Assembly: GCA_017302255.1 (NCBI GenBank)
Contig: JAFLDV010000004.1
Location: 62,001 to 126,000 of the forward strand
Length of the DNA stretch: 64,000 nucleotides
Reading direction: 5' to 3'
From: Gammaproteobacteria bacterium
Lineage (GTDB): Bacteria; Pseudomonadota; Gammaproteobacteria; Enterobacterales; Alteromonadaceae
Both the position numbers and the translations under genes were made by a program. This document shows, piece by piece, positions 37,792 through 48,160 of this stretch; positions within the stretch are counted from its first letter, which is position 1, and each line of letters begins with the position of its first letter. The notes beneath the pieces were generated by a model. The model had not been told where the DNA came from and did not search any database. It saw only the letters and a program-made list of their open reading frames with translations.

Positions 37792-39345
37792 ATGCAACCG
37801 AGCAATCAAGCGCGCTGGCCGCGCCAACTGCCCTACATTATTGCCAGTGAAGCCTGTGAGCGCTTCTCTTTTTATGGCATGCGCAATATTCTGACGCCGT
37901 TTTTAATGACGGCTTTGCTTTTATCTATTCCTGAACAATATCGGGCTGGTGAAGCCAAAGATATTTTCCATTCTTTTGTCATTGGTGTGTATTTCTTTCC
38001 ACTGCTTGGCGGTTATCTTGCCGATAAATTTCTCGGTAAGTACCGCACTATCCTGTATCTGAGTATTTTGTATTGTCTGGGGCATGCGTTCTTAGCGATT
38101 TTTGAAACCAGTCAGCAAGGCTTCTATACCGGTTTGTTTTTGATAGCCTTGGGTTCGGGTGGTATCAAACCGCTGGTGTCGTCATTTATGGGCGACCAAT
38201 TTGATAAATCGAATAAACACTTGGCGCGTAAAGCCTTTGATTGGTTCTATTTCACCATAAACTTCGGTTCGTTTTTCGCATCACTATCGATGCCATTGGT
38301 TCTTAAACACTATGGTGCTGCTTGGGCTTTTGGTTTACCTGGCGTGCTGATGGGATTGGCGACTTTATTCTTTTGGTTAGGACGTAGCCGTTATGTGCAT
38401 GTGCCGCCAGAGCCTGATAATCCGCATAGTTTTTTGCAAGTCGCTAAAACTGCATTGTTCAACAAAAAAGCCGGTGAAGCTGACAAAGGACTTTATTTGG
38501 CTATTGTCGGTGTGGCAATGGCACTATTTTCATTATCACAAACACCAAACCTTGGTTTTGTCGCTGCTTTTTGTTTGGCATTGGTCTTTATTATCGGTTT
38601 CGGCGGTGGCGGGGCTGCTTTGCAATTGGAGCGTGCTCGTGGGGTGCATCCGGATGATGCGGTGGATGGTGTCCGCGTGGTGCTGCGTGTATTGGTGTTA
38701 TTTGCTTTAGTCACGCCATTTTGGTCGCTGTTTGATCAAAAAGCTTCGACTTGGGTGCTTCAAGCCAATCAAATGAGTCGTCCAGAGTGGTTTGAGCCAG
38801 CGATGATGCAAGCGTTAAATCCATTACTCGTGATGATTCTGATCCCGTTTAACAACTTTGTCCTTTATCCATTACTTGAAAGAGCAGGGCTTAAAATTAC
38901 CGCCTTGCGTCGCATGGGCGCTGGCATTGCGTTCTCTGGCTTTGCTTGGATAGTCGCGGGTAGCATTCAAGTGTGGCTGGATAATGGTCATATCGTGACC
39001 ATTCTTTGGCAAATGCTGCCTTATGCACTGCTGACGTTTGGTGAAGTATTGGTTTCTGCGACAGGACTTGAGTTTGCTTATAGCCAAGCACCGGCTGCGA
39101 TGAAAGGCATTATCACCGCATTCTGGCAGTTATCGGTCACCATCGGAAACCTATGGGTTCTGCTTGCCAACAACAGTATTCGCAGTGAAGCTGTGCTTGC
39201 ACAGGTTGCGACCACAGGCCTCAGTCAAACCGCCTTTTTAATGTATTTCTTTGCAGGTTTTGCACTTTGCGCGGCAGCGATATTTGCGTGGCATGCAAGG
39301 CGTTATCAGGAAGTTGATAACTATCGGGCAGCTGATATTAGCTAG
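37792..39345 (+). CDS. POT/PTR2-family proton-dependent oligopeptide transporter
   Basis: The 517-residue inner-membrane protein has 12-14 predicted helices. The POT signature is clear: EACERFSFYGMRNILTPFL (the E-x-x-E-R-F motif), GGYLADKFLGKYRTIL, GSGGIKPLVSSFMGDQF and FDWFYFTINFGSF. These proteins import di- and tripeptides with protons. The final part (LEFAYSQAPAAMKGIITAFW) also fits. AAGGAAA lies 11 bases before ATG 37792; a TTG at 37789 would add one codon. It is a single gene with a bidirectional terminator after it. Confidence 0.94.
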   Translation: MQPSNQARWPRQLPYIIASEACERFSFYGMRNILTPFLMTALLLSIPEQYRAGEAKDIFHSFVIGVYFFPLLGGYLADKFLGKYRTILYLSILYCLGHAFLAIFETSQQGFYTGLFLIALGSGGIKPLVSSFMGDQFDKSNKHLARKAFDWFYFTINFGSFFASLSMPLVLKHYGAAWAFGLPGVLMGLATLFFWLGRSRYVHVPPEPDNPHSFLQVAKTALFNKKAGEADKGLYLAIVGVAMALFSLSQTPNLGFVAAFCLALVFIIGFGGGGAALQLERARGVHPDDAVDGVRVVLRVLVLFALVTPFWSLFDQKASTWVLQANQMSRPEWFEPAMMQALNPLLVMILIPFNNFVLYPLLERAGLKITALRRMGAGIAFSGFAWIVAGSIQVWLDNGHIVTILWQMLPYALLTFGEVLVSATGLEFAYSQAPAAMKGIITAFWQLSVTIGNLWVLLANNSIRSEAVLAQVATTGLSQTAFLMYFFAGFALCAAAIFAWHARRYQEVDNYRAADIS

Positions 39346-39372
39346 TAGGAATCACTAAATAAACATGTATAA

Positions 39373-39400
39373 AAAAACGCCGGCGATTGCCGGCGTTTTT
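39373..39400. terminator. Bidirectional terminator between POT transporter and ychF
   Basis: AAAAACGCCGGC pairs with GCCGGCGTTTTT around GATT, with A and T runs on both sides, between two convergent genes. Confidence 0.9.
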
Positions 39401-39426
39401 CATCAGAGAACTATTAACGTCTGTAC

Positions 39427-40518
39427 TTACACGTTGAATAAGAAGTGCATCACGTCGCCGTCTTTACAAACGTATGTTTTGCCTTCCACTTTTAACTTAC
39501 CAGCTTCTTTCGCGCCAGCTTCGCCGTTACATGCGATAAAATCATCAAATGACACTACTTGCGCACGAATAAAACCACGTTCGAAATCGGTGTGGATAAC
39601 GCCTGCTGCTTGTGGTGCTGTTGCGCCGACCGGGATTGTCCAAGCACGAACTTCTTTTACACCAGCAGTGAAGTAAGTGTGTAAGTTCAGCAGAGAATAA
39701 CCGCCACGGATCACGCGGTTTAAGCCTGGCTCTGTTAAGCCCATAGACTCTAAAAACTCAGCTTTTTCGTCATCTTCAAGTTCAGAAATTTCAGATTCGA
39801 TTGCCGCGCAGACTGGTACTACAATTGCGCCTTCTTTGGCGGCAATTTCACGCACTACATCTAAATGGCGGTTGTTTTCAAAACCATCTTCAAGCACGTT
39901 CGCGATATACATGGTTGGCTTTATAGTCAAAAAGTTCATGTAAGAAATCAGAGCTTTATCTTCAGCAGATAACTCAAGTTGACGCAGAGTTAAACCTGAT
40001 TCTAAGTGTGCTTTAACTTTTTCCAACACTTCGATTTCAGCTTTTGCGTCTTTATCGCCAGCTTTAGCTTTTTTGCTCACGCGGAAAATTGCTTTTTCTG
40101 CGCTATCCATATCTGCCAATACCAATTCCATATTGATGGTTTCGATGTCATCAGCAGGATCAATTTTGTTCGCAACGTGGATTACGTTGTCGTCTTCGAA
40201 ACAGCGTACAACATGACCAATGGCGTCGGTTTCGCGGATGTTTGCCAGGAATTTGTTACCAAGACCTTCGCCTTTTGACGCGCCTTTAACGAGGCCTGCA
40301 ATATCAACGAATTCCATAGTTGTTGGCAGAATACGTTGTGGTTTTACGATTTCAGCCAGCTGAGTCAAACGCGGATCCGGCACTGGTACCACGCCAGTGT
40401 TCGGCTCGATAGTACAAAACGGGAAATTCGCAGCTTCAATGCCTGCTTTGGTCAGTGCGTTAAATAAAGTCGATTTGCCTACGTTTGGTAAGCCGACGAT
40501 GCCACATTTAAAACCCAT
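39427..40518 (-). CDS. ychF: Redox-regulated ATPase/GTPase YchF
   Basis: YchF is an OBG-family P-loop ATPase that binds ribosomes and influences stress responses and translation start selection. The 363-residue protein has [14 protein letters not shown] (P-loop), [20 protein letters not shown] (switch II), a coiled-coil insert and the C-terminal TGS domain ([22 protein letters not shown]). AAGGATC precedes the ATG. It lies downstream of pth, the usual neighbour. Confidence 0.96.
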   Translation of the reverse strand: MGFKCGIVGLPNVGKSTLFNALTKAGIEAANFPFCTIEPNTGVVPVPDPRLTQLAEIVKPQRILPTTMEFVDIAGLVKGASKGEGLGNKFLANIRETDAIGHVVRCFEDDNVIHVANKIDPADDIETINMELVLADMDSAEKAIFRVSKKAKAGDKDAKAEIEVLEKVKAHLESGLTLRQLELSAEDKALISYMNFLTIKPTMYIANVLEDGFENNRHLDVVREIAAKEGAIVVPVCAAIESEISELEDDEKAEFLESMGLTEPGLNRVIRGGYSLLNLHTYFTAGVKEVRAWTIPVGATAPQAAGVIHTDFERGFIRAQVVSFDDFIACNGEAGAKEAGKLKVEGKTYVCKDGDVMHFLFNV

Positions 40519-40634
40519 TTGCGTGATCCTTTATAACTCGGCCGGGACTCCAGCCATTAAATACCTTGATACCAAACGTGATTATCGAACGTTGGTAACT
40601 ATCAGTGTTTGCGTTTTGCTTGCCGCAGCGCTAT

Positions 40635-41237
40635 CTAAACAGCGGAACCCGCAGCATTAAAAGTGTGTAAGCGATGTTGGGCTTTGACCAACCCTTGCTG
40701 TTGCCAAAGTTCGAAACAACGCAGACTTTCATCTAACGTGTCGTCGATAAGTCTTTGTTCCGCTTGTGGTGCTTTACCAAGCACATACCCTGTGACTTTA
40801 TCTTTATGGCCAGGATGACCAATACCAAGTCGCAAGCGATAGAAATTAGGATTGTTGCCAAATTTGCTGGCGATGTCTTTAAGACCATTATGGCCAGCAT
40901 GGCCACCCCCGAGTTTAATCTTGGCGATGCCTGGCTCGAGCGCCATTTCATCATGTGCAACCAAAATTTGTTCAGGTGGAATTTTATAAAACTGCGCCAT
41001 TGCGAGCACGGCCTTGCCACTTAAATTCATGAAAGTAGTGGGGATCAATAATTTGATTTCTTGGCCTTGATAAATGTATTTGCCAGTTAAACCAAAAAAC
41101 TTCGGGTCGTTTTTAAGCGTCACGTTGTTGCGGCGGGCCAGTTGTTCAACGAACCACTGTCCGGCGTTGTGCCGGGTATTAGAATACTCGGGGCCTGGAT
41201 TACCCAGGCCCACGATGAACTGAATCAGTTCAGACAT
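40635..41237 (-). CDS. pth: Peptidyl-tRNA hydrolase
   Basis: Pth releases peptides from prematurely dropped peptidyl-tRNAs. The 200-residue protein has [20 protein letters not shown] with the catalytic His, [21 protein letters not shown] and [13 protein letters not shown]. It starts two bases after the rplY stop, so the two are cotranscribed, as in other proteobacteria. Confidence 0.97.
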   Translation of the reverse strand: MSELIQFIVGLGNPGPEYSNTRHNAGQWFVEQLARRNNVTLKNDPKFFGLTGKYIYQGQEIKLLIPTTFMNLSGKAVLAMAQFYKIPPEQILVAHDEMALEPGIAKIKLGGGHAGHNGLKDIASKFGNNPNFYRLRLGIGHPGHKDKVTGYVLGKAPQAEQRLIDDTLDESLRCFELWQQQGLVKAQHRLHTFNAAGSAV

Positions 41238-41239
41238 GC

Positions 41240-41839
41240 TTACTCAGCAGCGTCGTCTGCTTTGCCAGCTGGTTTGTTTACAGAAACAACAGCTTGGTCA
41301 TGACCAGCGCCTTTAGCCAGTTCAGCGATTGTTACGCCAGCTGGAACTTTCAGGTCTGATAAGTGCAGAGTTACGCCTACAGCAACGTCAGCCAGGTCTA
41401 CTTCGATGAATTCTGGCAGGTTAGCTGGTAATACAGAGATAGCGATTTCGTTGATGTGGTGAGCAACGATACCACCTTTCTTCGCTGCAGCAGCTTCGTT
41501 GATGAAGTGAACTGGAACTACAGTGTGTAATTCGTGGCCAGCTTCAACGCGTTGGAAGTCAACGTGCATGATTTTCGGCTTGAACGGGTGACGTTGCATA
41601 GCTTTAACGATTGCTTTCACTTCTTCGCCACCAACATTGATGGTCAGGATGTGAGTGTAGAAGCCTTCGTTTGCTTGAGCTTGTACCAGTTTGTGGTGTT
41701 CCAGAGTTACTGACAGAGGCGCTTTATCGCCACCGTAGATGATTGCAGGAACTTTGTCCGCGTGACGCAGGCGGCGGCTCGCACCTTTCCCCAAGTCGTT
41801 ACGAACTTCGGCATTTAATACATAGATTGCGTTAGACAT
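41240..41839 (-). CDS. rplY: Large-subunit ribosomal protein bL25, long CTC form
   Basis: bL25 binds 5S rRNA. At 199 residues this is the long form: an N-terminal L25 domain ([25 protein letters not shown]) and a C-terminal TL5/CTC domain ending in an acidic, alanine-rich tail. E. coli has only the 94-residue short form. The start at ATG 41839 has GGAGA upstream; a further ATG at 41851 overlaps that site. It is first of rplY-pth-ychF. Confidence 0.95.
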   Translation of the reverse strand: MSNAIYVLNAEVRNDLGKGASRRLRHADKVPAIIYGGDKAPLSVTLEHHKLVQAQANEGFYTHILTINVGGEEVKAIVKAMQRHPFKPKIMHVDFQRVEAGHELHTVVPVHFINEAAAAKKGGIVAHHINEIAISVLPANLPEFIEVDLADVAVGVTLHLSDLKVPAGVTIAELAKGAGHDQAVVSVNKPAGKADDAAE

Positions 41840-42160
41840 TTTTATCTCCAAAGAAAAATAAGTTCCAGTTTCCGCGACCAGAAAACCGGAGCGATGCTTT
41901 CACGGCCATTGACCGAAAAAAGCGCGACATGATAGCACTTGAGCAGTACTTGCGCAAACACAAAGTCGGCAGAAGCTAGGGATTAAAATAGAAGAGGCAG
42001 GAGAGCAAATTTGCATTGGCTCGGCTTGTTGCCAACCCCATCAAAACAAGCAGGTTTTTCTTCTGTACCTTCTGCCAATACCAACTTTGGAAAAATGATT
42101 GCGGGCAAATAAAAAAGCCAGCGTATAACTACGCTGGCCTTTTAACGACTAATAAACGAA
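41840..42160. other. Intergenic region between prs and rplY
   Basis: This 321-base stretch holds no gene. It contains the rplY upstream region and, at 42113-42142, the prs terminator. I see no other structure. Confidence 0.6.
42113..42142 (-). terminator. Terminator of prs
   Basis: On the minus strand AAAAGGCCAGCGT and ACGCTGGCTTTTTT form a hairpin ending in a T run, beginning about 18 bases after the prs stop. Confidence 0.85.
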
Positions 42161-43105
42161 TTAATCAAACATTGAAGAGATAGATTCTTCGTTGCTGATC
42201 CGGCGAATACACTCAGCCATCATTTCGCTTAAAGTCAGTTGTTTCACTTTGCTCACTGCCTGCATTGCTGGTGACAGTGGAATAGTGTCAGTGATGATTA
42301 ATTCATCAATTACTGAGTTTGCGATGTTTTCTGCCGCGTTTCCAGAGAATACTGGGTGAGTTGCGTAAGCAAATACACGGCGAGCACCTTGTTCTTTTAA
42401 CGCTTCAGCGGCTTTACATAAAGTACCGCCAGTGTCGATCATGTCGTCAACGATAATACAGTCGCGGTCTTTAACATCACCGATGATGTGCATGACTTGC
42501 GCAACGTTCGCTTTTGGACGACGTTTGTCGATAATCGCCAAATCGGCATCGTTTAATAATTTGGCGATAGCACGAGCACGCACAACACCGCCGATATCCG
42601 GAGATACCACAACCGGTGCTTGGAATTCGCGCTTACGCATATCATCAAGCAATACTGGTGAAGCAAACACGTTGTCCACTGGTACGTCGAAGAAACCTTG
42701 AATTTGCTCAGCGTGCAGGTCAACAGTCAATACGCGGTCAACACCAACGCTAGATAAAAAGTCCGCAATCACTTTAGCTGTGATTGGTACGCGAGCTGAA
42801 CGCACACGGCGGTCTTGGCGGGCATAACCGAAATATGGGATTACCGCAGTGATACGGCCAGCAGAAGCACGGCGCAGCGCATCCACCATAACGACTAACT
42901 CGATAAGGTTGTCATTGGTAGGAGCGCAAGTGGACTGGATAATAAAAACGTCCGATCCACGGACGTTTTCATTAATTTGCACACTGACTTCTCCATCGCT
43001 GAAACGACCCACTTCGGCGTCACCCAGTTTGATATACAAACGGCTGGCAATTTTCTTGGCAAGTTCTGGTACGGCGTTACCAGCGAATATCTTCATGTCG
43101 GGCAC
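42161..43105 (-). CDS. prs: Ribose-phosphate pyrophosphokinase (PRPP synthase)
   Basis: Prs makes phosphoribosyl pyrophosphate from ribose 5-phosphate and ATP. The 314-residue protein has [39 protein letters not shown] (flexible loop) and [18 protein letters not shown] (PRPP-binding loop). It starts with GTG in GTGCCCGACATG, with GAGGAT upstream; E. coli prs has the same GTG-Pro-Asp-Met start. It lies 69 bases after ispE on the same strand. Confidence 0.97.
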   Translation of the reverse strand: MPDMKIFAGNAVPELAKKIASRLYIKLGDAEVGRFSDGEVSVQINENVRGSDVFIIQSTCAPTNDNLIELVVMVDALRRASAGRITAVIPYFGYARQDRRVRSARVPITAKVIADFLSSVGVDRVLTVDLHAEQIQGFFDVPVDNVFASPVLLDDMRKREFQAPVVVSPDIGGVVRARAIAKLLNDADLAIIDKRRPKANVAQVMHIIGDVKDRDCIIVDDMIDTGGTLCKAAEALKEQGARRVFAYATHPVFSGNAAENIANSVIDELIITDTIPLSPAMQAVSKVKQLTLSEMMAECIRRISNEESISSMFD

Positions 43106-43174
43106 GGTAGGATCCTCAGGGCAGTAGTAGGTCCGGTTAAAATCTGAAAATGGTGTGCAGTCACCATTCCCTCG

Positions 43175-44035
43175 TTATACGGCATGTTCCAACACAGTCA
43201 ATAAAGGCGACTGGTTGACCCCACGCGCGACAAATCCACGGCAATTGGCCGGAAGGTCGGCTAGGGCTCGACGAGCACTGAGTTCGTCCTGGAATTCAGC
43301 GAATACGCTAGCACCAGTACCCGTCATTCGAGACGGCGCGTATTCTACCAACCACCGTAAGGTTATTGCAACAAGCGGGTACAGTCGTTCGACCAATGGT
43401 TGGCAATCATTGCGCCATTCTGAGTCTAGTACAGAACCAAAAGTTAGCGCTTTACTATTTCGAATCAAATCTGGATGAGTAAACACTTCCGCTGTAGAAA
43501 CATGCACATCTGGTGTGACAACCAAGAAGAAACGCTCGGGGAGCGCAATTGGCTGCAAATCCTCGCCAACACCCTGACCAAACGCCGTGTTGCCATGCAC
43601 AAATACTGGTACGTCAGCGCCAAGCTTCAAGCCAAATTCGGCGAGTTGTGTTGTCGTAAGTTTTAAATTCCACAGCACATTTAAGGCATGCAGGGTGGTT
43701 GCTGCATCAGAAGAACCGCCGCCAAGCCCGCCGCCCATTGGCGTGCGTTTGTCTAAAAAAATATCAACACCGGCGTTTTCTGCGGCCATGGGCTTTAACA
43801 ACATGGCTGCGCGATAAATTAAATTATCTGTGCCATTTAGACTTGGGTCAGAGCAGCGCAAGTTAATTTCATTACGGTGATTTGGCGTGAAATGCAATTC
43901 ATCGCCAACATCCAACATTTGAAAAATTGTTTGCAGTAAGTGATAGCCATCAGCACGGCGTCCATTGATATGCAAAAACAAATTTAGTTTGCAAGGCGCC
44001 GGCAAAACCCATGGGTAGTTGATTTGTTTTATCAT
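43175..44035 (-). CDS. ispE: 4-diphosphocytidyl-2-C-methyl-D-erythritol kinase
   Basis: IspE is the GHMP-family kinase of the MEP isoprenoid pathway. The 286-residue protein has PCKLNLFLHINGRRADGYH at the N-terminus, the ATP loop PMGGGLGGGSSDAATTL and the C-terminal RMTGTGASVFAEF. I start at the ATG at 44035, which overlaps the lolB stop (ATGA) and has GGGAG upstream; a GTG at 44044 is less well placed. Confidence 0.95.
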   Translation of the reverse strand: MIKQINYPWVLPAPCKLNLFLHINGRRADGYHLLQTIFQMLDVGDELHFTPNHRNEINLRCSDPSLNGTDNLIYRAAMLLKPMAAENAGVDIFLDKRTPMGGGLGGGSSDAATTLHALNVLWNLKLTTTQLAEFGLKLGADVPVFVHGNTAFGQGVGEDLQPIALPERFFLVVTPDVHVSTAEVFTHPDLIRNSKALTFGSVLDSEWRNDCQPLVERLYPLVAITLRWLVEYAPSRMTGTGASVFAEFQDELSARRALADLPANCRGFVARGVNQSPLLTVLEHAV

Positions 44036-44637
44036 AAATTCCACTCCCGAATCGCCACTTTGATACGGGTATCCGCTGATTGCAGCACTATTAACTTTGG
44101 TAATGCTAAGCGATTGGTGAAAAACTTAGGATAACTAACTTGCCACTCGCGGCCTTGGCTATCGTGTAATGTGAAGCTCTGTAGGCGGCCAAGCGCGTCG
44201 TAACTCATTGCTTCGGCACTTTCACCGGCCATACCTTTGAGCCATAGCGGCATCTCTTCAATCGGCAAAGACCAACCTGACAGATAATCCAACAGCACCG
44301 AAGCAGATGGCGCCGTGTGAGTTTGGCCATCGACCTGTACTTCAGCCCCAGTCTTATCAGTCTTAATTTCAAAAACATTGAGACCAAATAAATTTTGCAT
44401 CGATGCTTGGTAGAAATCGCCTTGCTGTTGCCATTTCAAACCGCCGCTGACGCTATTACCCGGCGCCTTGACATAGATGGAGGCATTAATTTCAAATTCG
44501 GTCAGCGCTGTCAGTTCCTGCTGTCGTTGCGGCAAGTTAGCCATCGCTTCGTCTTTTGGTGCTGGTGATAATAGCGAGCAGCCGGTTAAAACACCGAGAA
44601 GGCTGAGTAATACTGCTGTTTTTCCTAAATTAAACAC
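44032..44637 (-). CDS. lolB: Outer-membrane lipoprotein LolB
   Basis: LolB accepts lipoproteins from LolA and inserts them into the outer membrane. The 201-residue protein has a lipoprotein signal (LLGVLTGC, cysteine at residue 20). The LolB core includes SGGLKWQQQGDFYQASMQNLFG, MPLWLKGMAGE and LPKLIVL. It is first of lolB-ispE-prs and divergent from hemA, an arrangement shared with E. coli. Confidence 0.94.
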   Translation of the reverse strand: MFNLGKTAVLLSLLGVLTGCSLLSPAPKDEAMANLPQRQQELTALTEFEINASIYVKAPGNSVSGGLKWQQQGDFYQASMQNLFGLNVFEIKTDKTGAEVQVDGQTHTAPSASVLLDYLSGWSLPIEEMPLWLKGMAGESAEAMSYDALGRLQSFTLHDSQGREWQVSYPKFFTNRLALPKLIVLQSADTRIKVAIREWNL

Positions 44638-44777
44638 GTGGATCCTTAGTCATCAACAATGTGTCCGATATCAAAGTAAAATACCGCTACAGATTAAAAG
44701 GCTTTTCATGCCCCATGGATTTTCGTACAATTCGCCCTTTCCAAAGCCCAATCACCCATGACTGCATGGGGTTTTGC

Positions 44778-44792
44778 AGGTGAACAATCATT
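44778..44792 (+). promoter_or_regulatory. Shine-Dalgarno and proposed ATT start of hemA
   Basis: AGGTGA (44778-44783) is fully complementary to the 16S 3' end and is followed after six bases by ATT (44790-44792). This ATT opens the frame that encodes the conserved FALGINHKTAP. The in-frame TGA at 44781-44783 is part of the Shine-Dalgarno, and the only in-frame ATG (44766) stops there after five codons. Confidence 0.55.
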
Positions 44793-46031
44793 TTTGCGCT
44801 TGGCATCAACCACAAAACCGCTCCAGTCGCATTACGCGAACAGGTTGCTTTTGCTCCAGAGCAAGTCGCTGACGCTTTGTTGGATTTAACCAATAAAACC
44901 GCAGTGACTGATGCCGTTATTGTTTCTACCTGTAACCGCACAGAATTGTATTTTAGCGGTAGCGAGCAACAATCGAAACAGGTGATTGCATGGTTAGCGC
45001 AATTTCATCAACTTTCGTTGCCTGAAGTTGAACCTCACCTGTATTTGCATCAAGACGATGCTGCAGCAAGTCATTTGATGCGCGTGGCATGTGGCTTAGA
45101 TTCTCTGGTACTTGGTGAGCCGCAAATATTAGGGCAAGTAAAGCAAGCGTATAGCCAATCACGCCAACTCGGTACTATCCAGCCGGTGTTTGAACGGTTG
45201 TTCCAAAAGACTTTTGCTATTGCCAAGCAAGTGCGTACCGACACCGAAATTGGCGCAAGTGCAGTTTCAGTCGCTTTTGCGGCTGTGACCTTAGCCAAAC
45301 AAATTTTCGGCAAATTGGCAGACGTTAAAGTCCTGCTGATTGGCGCAGGTGAAACCATTGAATTGGTTGCCAAACATTTATTAGAACAAGGCGCGAAACA
45401 GCTAACTGTCGCTAATCGCTCTTACGATAGAGCGGCAACTTTGGCTGCTCAGTTTTCTGGGCAGGTGGTTAGCCTGGCGCAAGTGCCACAAGCGCTGGTT
45501 GATGCCGATGTAGTGATTAGTTCAACAGCCAGTACTTTGCCGATTGTTGGTAAAGGCATGGTGGAACAGGCTTTAAAAAAACGTCGGCACAAACCGATGT
45601 TCTTTGTCGATTTGGCAGTGCCACGCGACATCGAAGCACAAGTTGCGGAGCTTGATGACGCGTATTTGTACACGGTCGATGATTTACAAAACATTGTGTC
45701 GCAAAATATGCAAAGCCGACAAACCGCCGCAACTCAAGCCGAAGCGATGATTCAAACCGGTGTTGGCGAATTTACCCAGTGGCTAGCGCTGCAAGGGCAA
45801 ATAGACTGGGTGCGCGATTATCGCGACCGTTGTGATGCGGTTCGGCAAGAATTAGTGGTTCGAGCATTAAATCAGCTCGCCAGTGGCCAAGCGGCCGATA
45901 AAGTAATAAATGAATTAGCGACTAAACTCAGCAATAGGCTGATGCATTCGCCGACTCGCACCATCCGTCAATTATTGCAGGATGAGTCGGCTCAACCCCA
46001 AACATTGATCAACACATTGTTAGATGTTTAA
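44790..46031 (+). CDS. hemA: Glutamyl-tRNA reductase, apparent non-canonical start
   Basis: HemA reduces glutamyl-tRNA to glutamate-1-semialdehyde, the first step of tetrapyrrole synthesis. Read from 44790 the protein has 413 residues (E. coli 418). It has FALGINHKTAPVALREQVAF, the catalytic cysteine in VSTCNRTELY (residue 48), HLMRVACGLDSLVLGEPQILGQVKQAY and the NADPH domain (VLLIGAGETIELVAKHLLE). There is no ATG, GTG or TTG between the in-frame TGA at 44781 and the GINHK motif. The first standard start, TTG 44877, would delete 29 essential residues. An ATT start or a frameshift in TTTTT (44791-44795) are the options. prfA begins 18 bases after the stop. Confidence 0.88.
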   Translation: MFALGINHKTAPVALREQVAFAPEQVADALLDLTNKTAVTDAVIVSTCNRTELYFSGSEQQSKQVIAWLAQFHQLSLPEVEPHLYLHQDDAAASHLMRVACGLDSLVLGEPQILGQVKQAYSQSRQLGTIQPVFERLFQKTFAIAKQVRTDTEIGASAVSVAFAAVTLAKQIFGKLADVKVLLIGAGETIELVAKHLLEQGAKQLTVANRSYDRAATLAAQFSGQVVSLAQVPQALVDADVVISSTASTLPIVGKGMVEQALKKRRHKPMFFVDLAVPRDIEAQVAELDDAYLYTVDDLQNIVSQNMQSRQTAATQAEAMIQTGVGEFTQWLALQGQIDWVRDYRDRCDAVRQELVVRALNQLASGQAADKVINELATKLSNRLMHSPTRTIRQLLQDESAQPQTLINTLLDV

Positions 46032-46049
46032 TCAGGTATAAAAGCTCTC

Positions 46050-47141
46050 ATGAAAGAAACGGTTTATCGAAAACTCGAAGGTCTGGTCGAGCGTTATGAA
46101 GAAGTGCAGGCGATGTTAAGTGACGCCGGCGTGATTTCGGATCAGAACCGTTTTCGCGAATTATCCAAAGAATACAGCCAGCTCGAAGAGATTGCGCATG
46201 CTTTTGCTTTGTATCAACAAGCCCAGCAAGACTTCCAGAGTGCCGAAGAAATGTTGAAGGATTCCGATCCCGACATGCGCGAAATGGCGCAAGAAGAATT
46301 CAAAACTGGCAAAGAGCGTATTGAACAATTGGATCAAGAACTGCAAATTCTGTTGTTGCCAAAAGATCCAAATGACAACAACAACTGCTTTTTGGAAGTC
46401 CGTGCAGGTGCTGGTGGTGATGAAGCGGCAATTTTTGCTGGTGATTTGTTCCGCATGTACAGCCGCTATTGTGAAAAACGTCGGTTTAAAGTTGAAATCG
46501 TTTCGTTTAACGACGGTGAGCACGGCGGCTACAAAGAAATTATTGCCAGTGTGCAAGGTGAGGGCGCTTACGGCGCTTTGAAGTTTGAATCGGGTGGCCA
46601 TCGTGTACAACGGGTTCCTGCAACGGAATCACAAGGCCGCGTGCATACGTCTGCTTGTACTATTGCAATTATGCCGGAAGTTCCGGAAAGCGAAGCTATC
46701 GAGATTAACCCGGTTGATTTAAAAGTCGATACCTTCCGCGCCTCTGGTGCTGGTGGTCAGCACGTTAACCGGACTGATTCGGCAATTCGTATTACCCACT
46801 TACCAACCGGCATTGTGGTTGAGTGTCAGGACGAACGTTCTCAGCATAAAAACCGAGCTCGCGCTATGGCCGTGTTACAGTCTCGGATCCAAGCGGCTGA
46901 GGATGAAAAACGCCGGTTAGCTGAAGAATCGACCCGTCGTTCTTTAGTCGGTTCTGGCGATCGTTCAGAGCGGATCCGAACTTACAACTTCCCACAAGGT
47001 CGCTTGACTGACCATCGCATCAACTTGACCATCTACCGTCTGTTAGATGTGATGGAAGGCGATTTAGATCAGGTGCTTGGCCCGCTATCTCACGAACACC
47101 AAGCCGATTTATTGGCCGCGTTGGCTGAGGAAAATCGTTAA
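46050..47141 (+). CDS. prfA: Peptide chain release factor 1
   Basis: RF1 terminates translation at UAA and UAG. The 363-residue protein has the N-terminal coiled region. [22 protein letters not shown] and the GGQ motif in [18 protein letters not shown] (Gln about 237, the residue methylated by PrmC) follow, together with the PAT-type codon-recognition segment [16 protein letters not shown]. It overlaps prmC by one base (TAATG). Confidence 0.97.
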   Translation: MKETVYRKLEGLVERYEEVQAMLSDAGVISDQNRFRELSKEYSQLEEIAHAFALYQQAQQDFQSAEEMLKDSDPDMREMAQEEFKTGKERIEQLDQELQILLLPKDPNDNNNCFLEVRAGAGGDEAAIFAGDLFRMYSRYCEKRRFKVEIVSFNDGEHGGYKEIIASVQGEGAYGALKFESGGHRVQRVPATESQGRVHTSACTIAIMPEVPESEAIEINPVDLKVDTFRASGAGGQHVNRTDSAIRITHLPTGIVVECQDERSQHKNRARAMAVLQSRIQAAEDEKRRLAEESTRRSLVGSGDRSERIRTYNFPQGRLTDHRINLTIYRLLDVMEGDLDQVLGPLSHEHQADLLAALAEENR

Positions 47142-48004
47142 TGAGTTCGCTGACGTTGCAGCAATGGTTGCAACGTGCGGCGCTGCAACTTGAGCAACTC
47201 GCCGCTATTGACCCTCATATCGTTGATGTGCGACTAGAGGCTCGCCGTTTGGCGGGCGATCTGTTGGATATTTCGCCGACTGGCATGCAACTAAAAATGT
47301 CTGACAAACTCACCGCTACCGAATTGCAGCGGTTGGATGCTGCATTAGTGCGCCGATGTCAGGGGGAGCCACTGGCCTATATCACTGGACGTTGGTGGTT
47401 CTGGGATTTGGAACTTGAAGTCGCACCATGCACGCTTATTCCAAGACCTGATACTGAGTTGTTGGTTGAGCAAACGCTCGAATTAAGCCTTCCCGCCAAT
47501 GCCAAAGTGTTGGATTTGGGCACTGGTACTGGAGCCATAGCGCTATCACTGGCCAAAGCGCGGCCGCAGTGGCAAGTCAGTGCAGTAGATTACTCTGAAG
47601 AAGCTGTGGCATTGGCTCTGCGCAATCGTCAGCGGTTAGGGTTAACTAACTGTGTTGTTAAGCAAAGTGATTGGTTTAGTGCGCTTGCAGGGCAGCAATT
47701 TCATTTAATCATCAGTAATCCGCCTTATATCGACGAGCAAGACCCTAATCTGCAACAAGGTGATGTGCGCTTTGAACCACGCAGTGCCCTGGTTGCGCCT
47801 GCACATGGACTGGCTGATCTAGCGATTATCTGTCAGCAGGCGCCGCAGTACCTTAGTGAAAATGGTTGGATCTGGCTTGAACATGGTTATCAGCAAGCAG
47901 AAGCCGTGCAGCAGCTACTGCGCCAAGCAGGGTTCAGTTTAGTCAGTTCTCGCCAAGATTATGCCGGGCAGTGGCGCATCACTGGTGGCTGCTTGTCACG
48001 TTGA
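47141..48004 (+). CDS. prmC: Release factor glutamine methyltransferase PrmC
   Basis: PrmC N5-methylates the GGQ glutamine of RF1 and RF2. The 287-residue protein has the SAM-binding VLDLGTGTGAIALSLA and the catalytic NPPY motif (Asn about 193) in IISNPPYIDEQDPNL. The conserved PLAYITGRWWFW and LIPRPDTELLVEQ segments are also present. It is translationally coupled to prfA. In E. coli the next genes are sirB2 and sirB1; here an HD-GYP gene comes next. Confidence 0.96.
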   Translation: MSSLTLQQWLQRAALQLEQLAAIDPHIVDVRLEARRLAGDLLDISPTGMQLKMSDKLTATELQRLDAALVRRCQGEPLAYITGRWWFWDLELEVAPCTLIPRPDTELLVEQTLELSLPANAKVLDLGTGTGAIALSLAKARPQWQVSAVDYSEEAVALALRNRQRLGLTNCVVKQSDWFSALAGQQFHLIISNPPYIDEQDPNLQQGDVRFEPRSALVAPAHGLADLAIICQQAPQYLSENGWIWLEHGYQQAEAVQQLLRQAGFSLVSSRQDYAGQWRITGGCLSR

Positions 48005-48160
48005 TTTCGCTTAAATTGATAATTTTTTTTGACCCATCCGCAGTTAGCGCATATAACTATCAAAGCATGTTTTTCTGAATTCATAATCTGCTTCAACAAC
48101 TTAACCGTATAAGTTGCTTCAGTAGATTGGCGCAGCAGCGTTTGCATTGAGGGTAGTAGT

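Noticed and set aside
44758..44889. ATG 44758 frame upstream of hemA
   Set aside because: It is out of frame with hemA and its 43 codons show no homology; it is read across the same bases that encode GINHKTAP in the hemA frame.
44877..46031. TTG 44877 as start of hemA
   Set aside because: It would remove the GINHKTAP motif and the strands that support the catalytic cysteine domain; the encoded homology continues upstream without a break.
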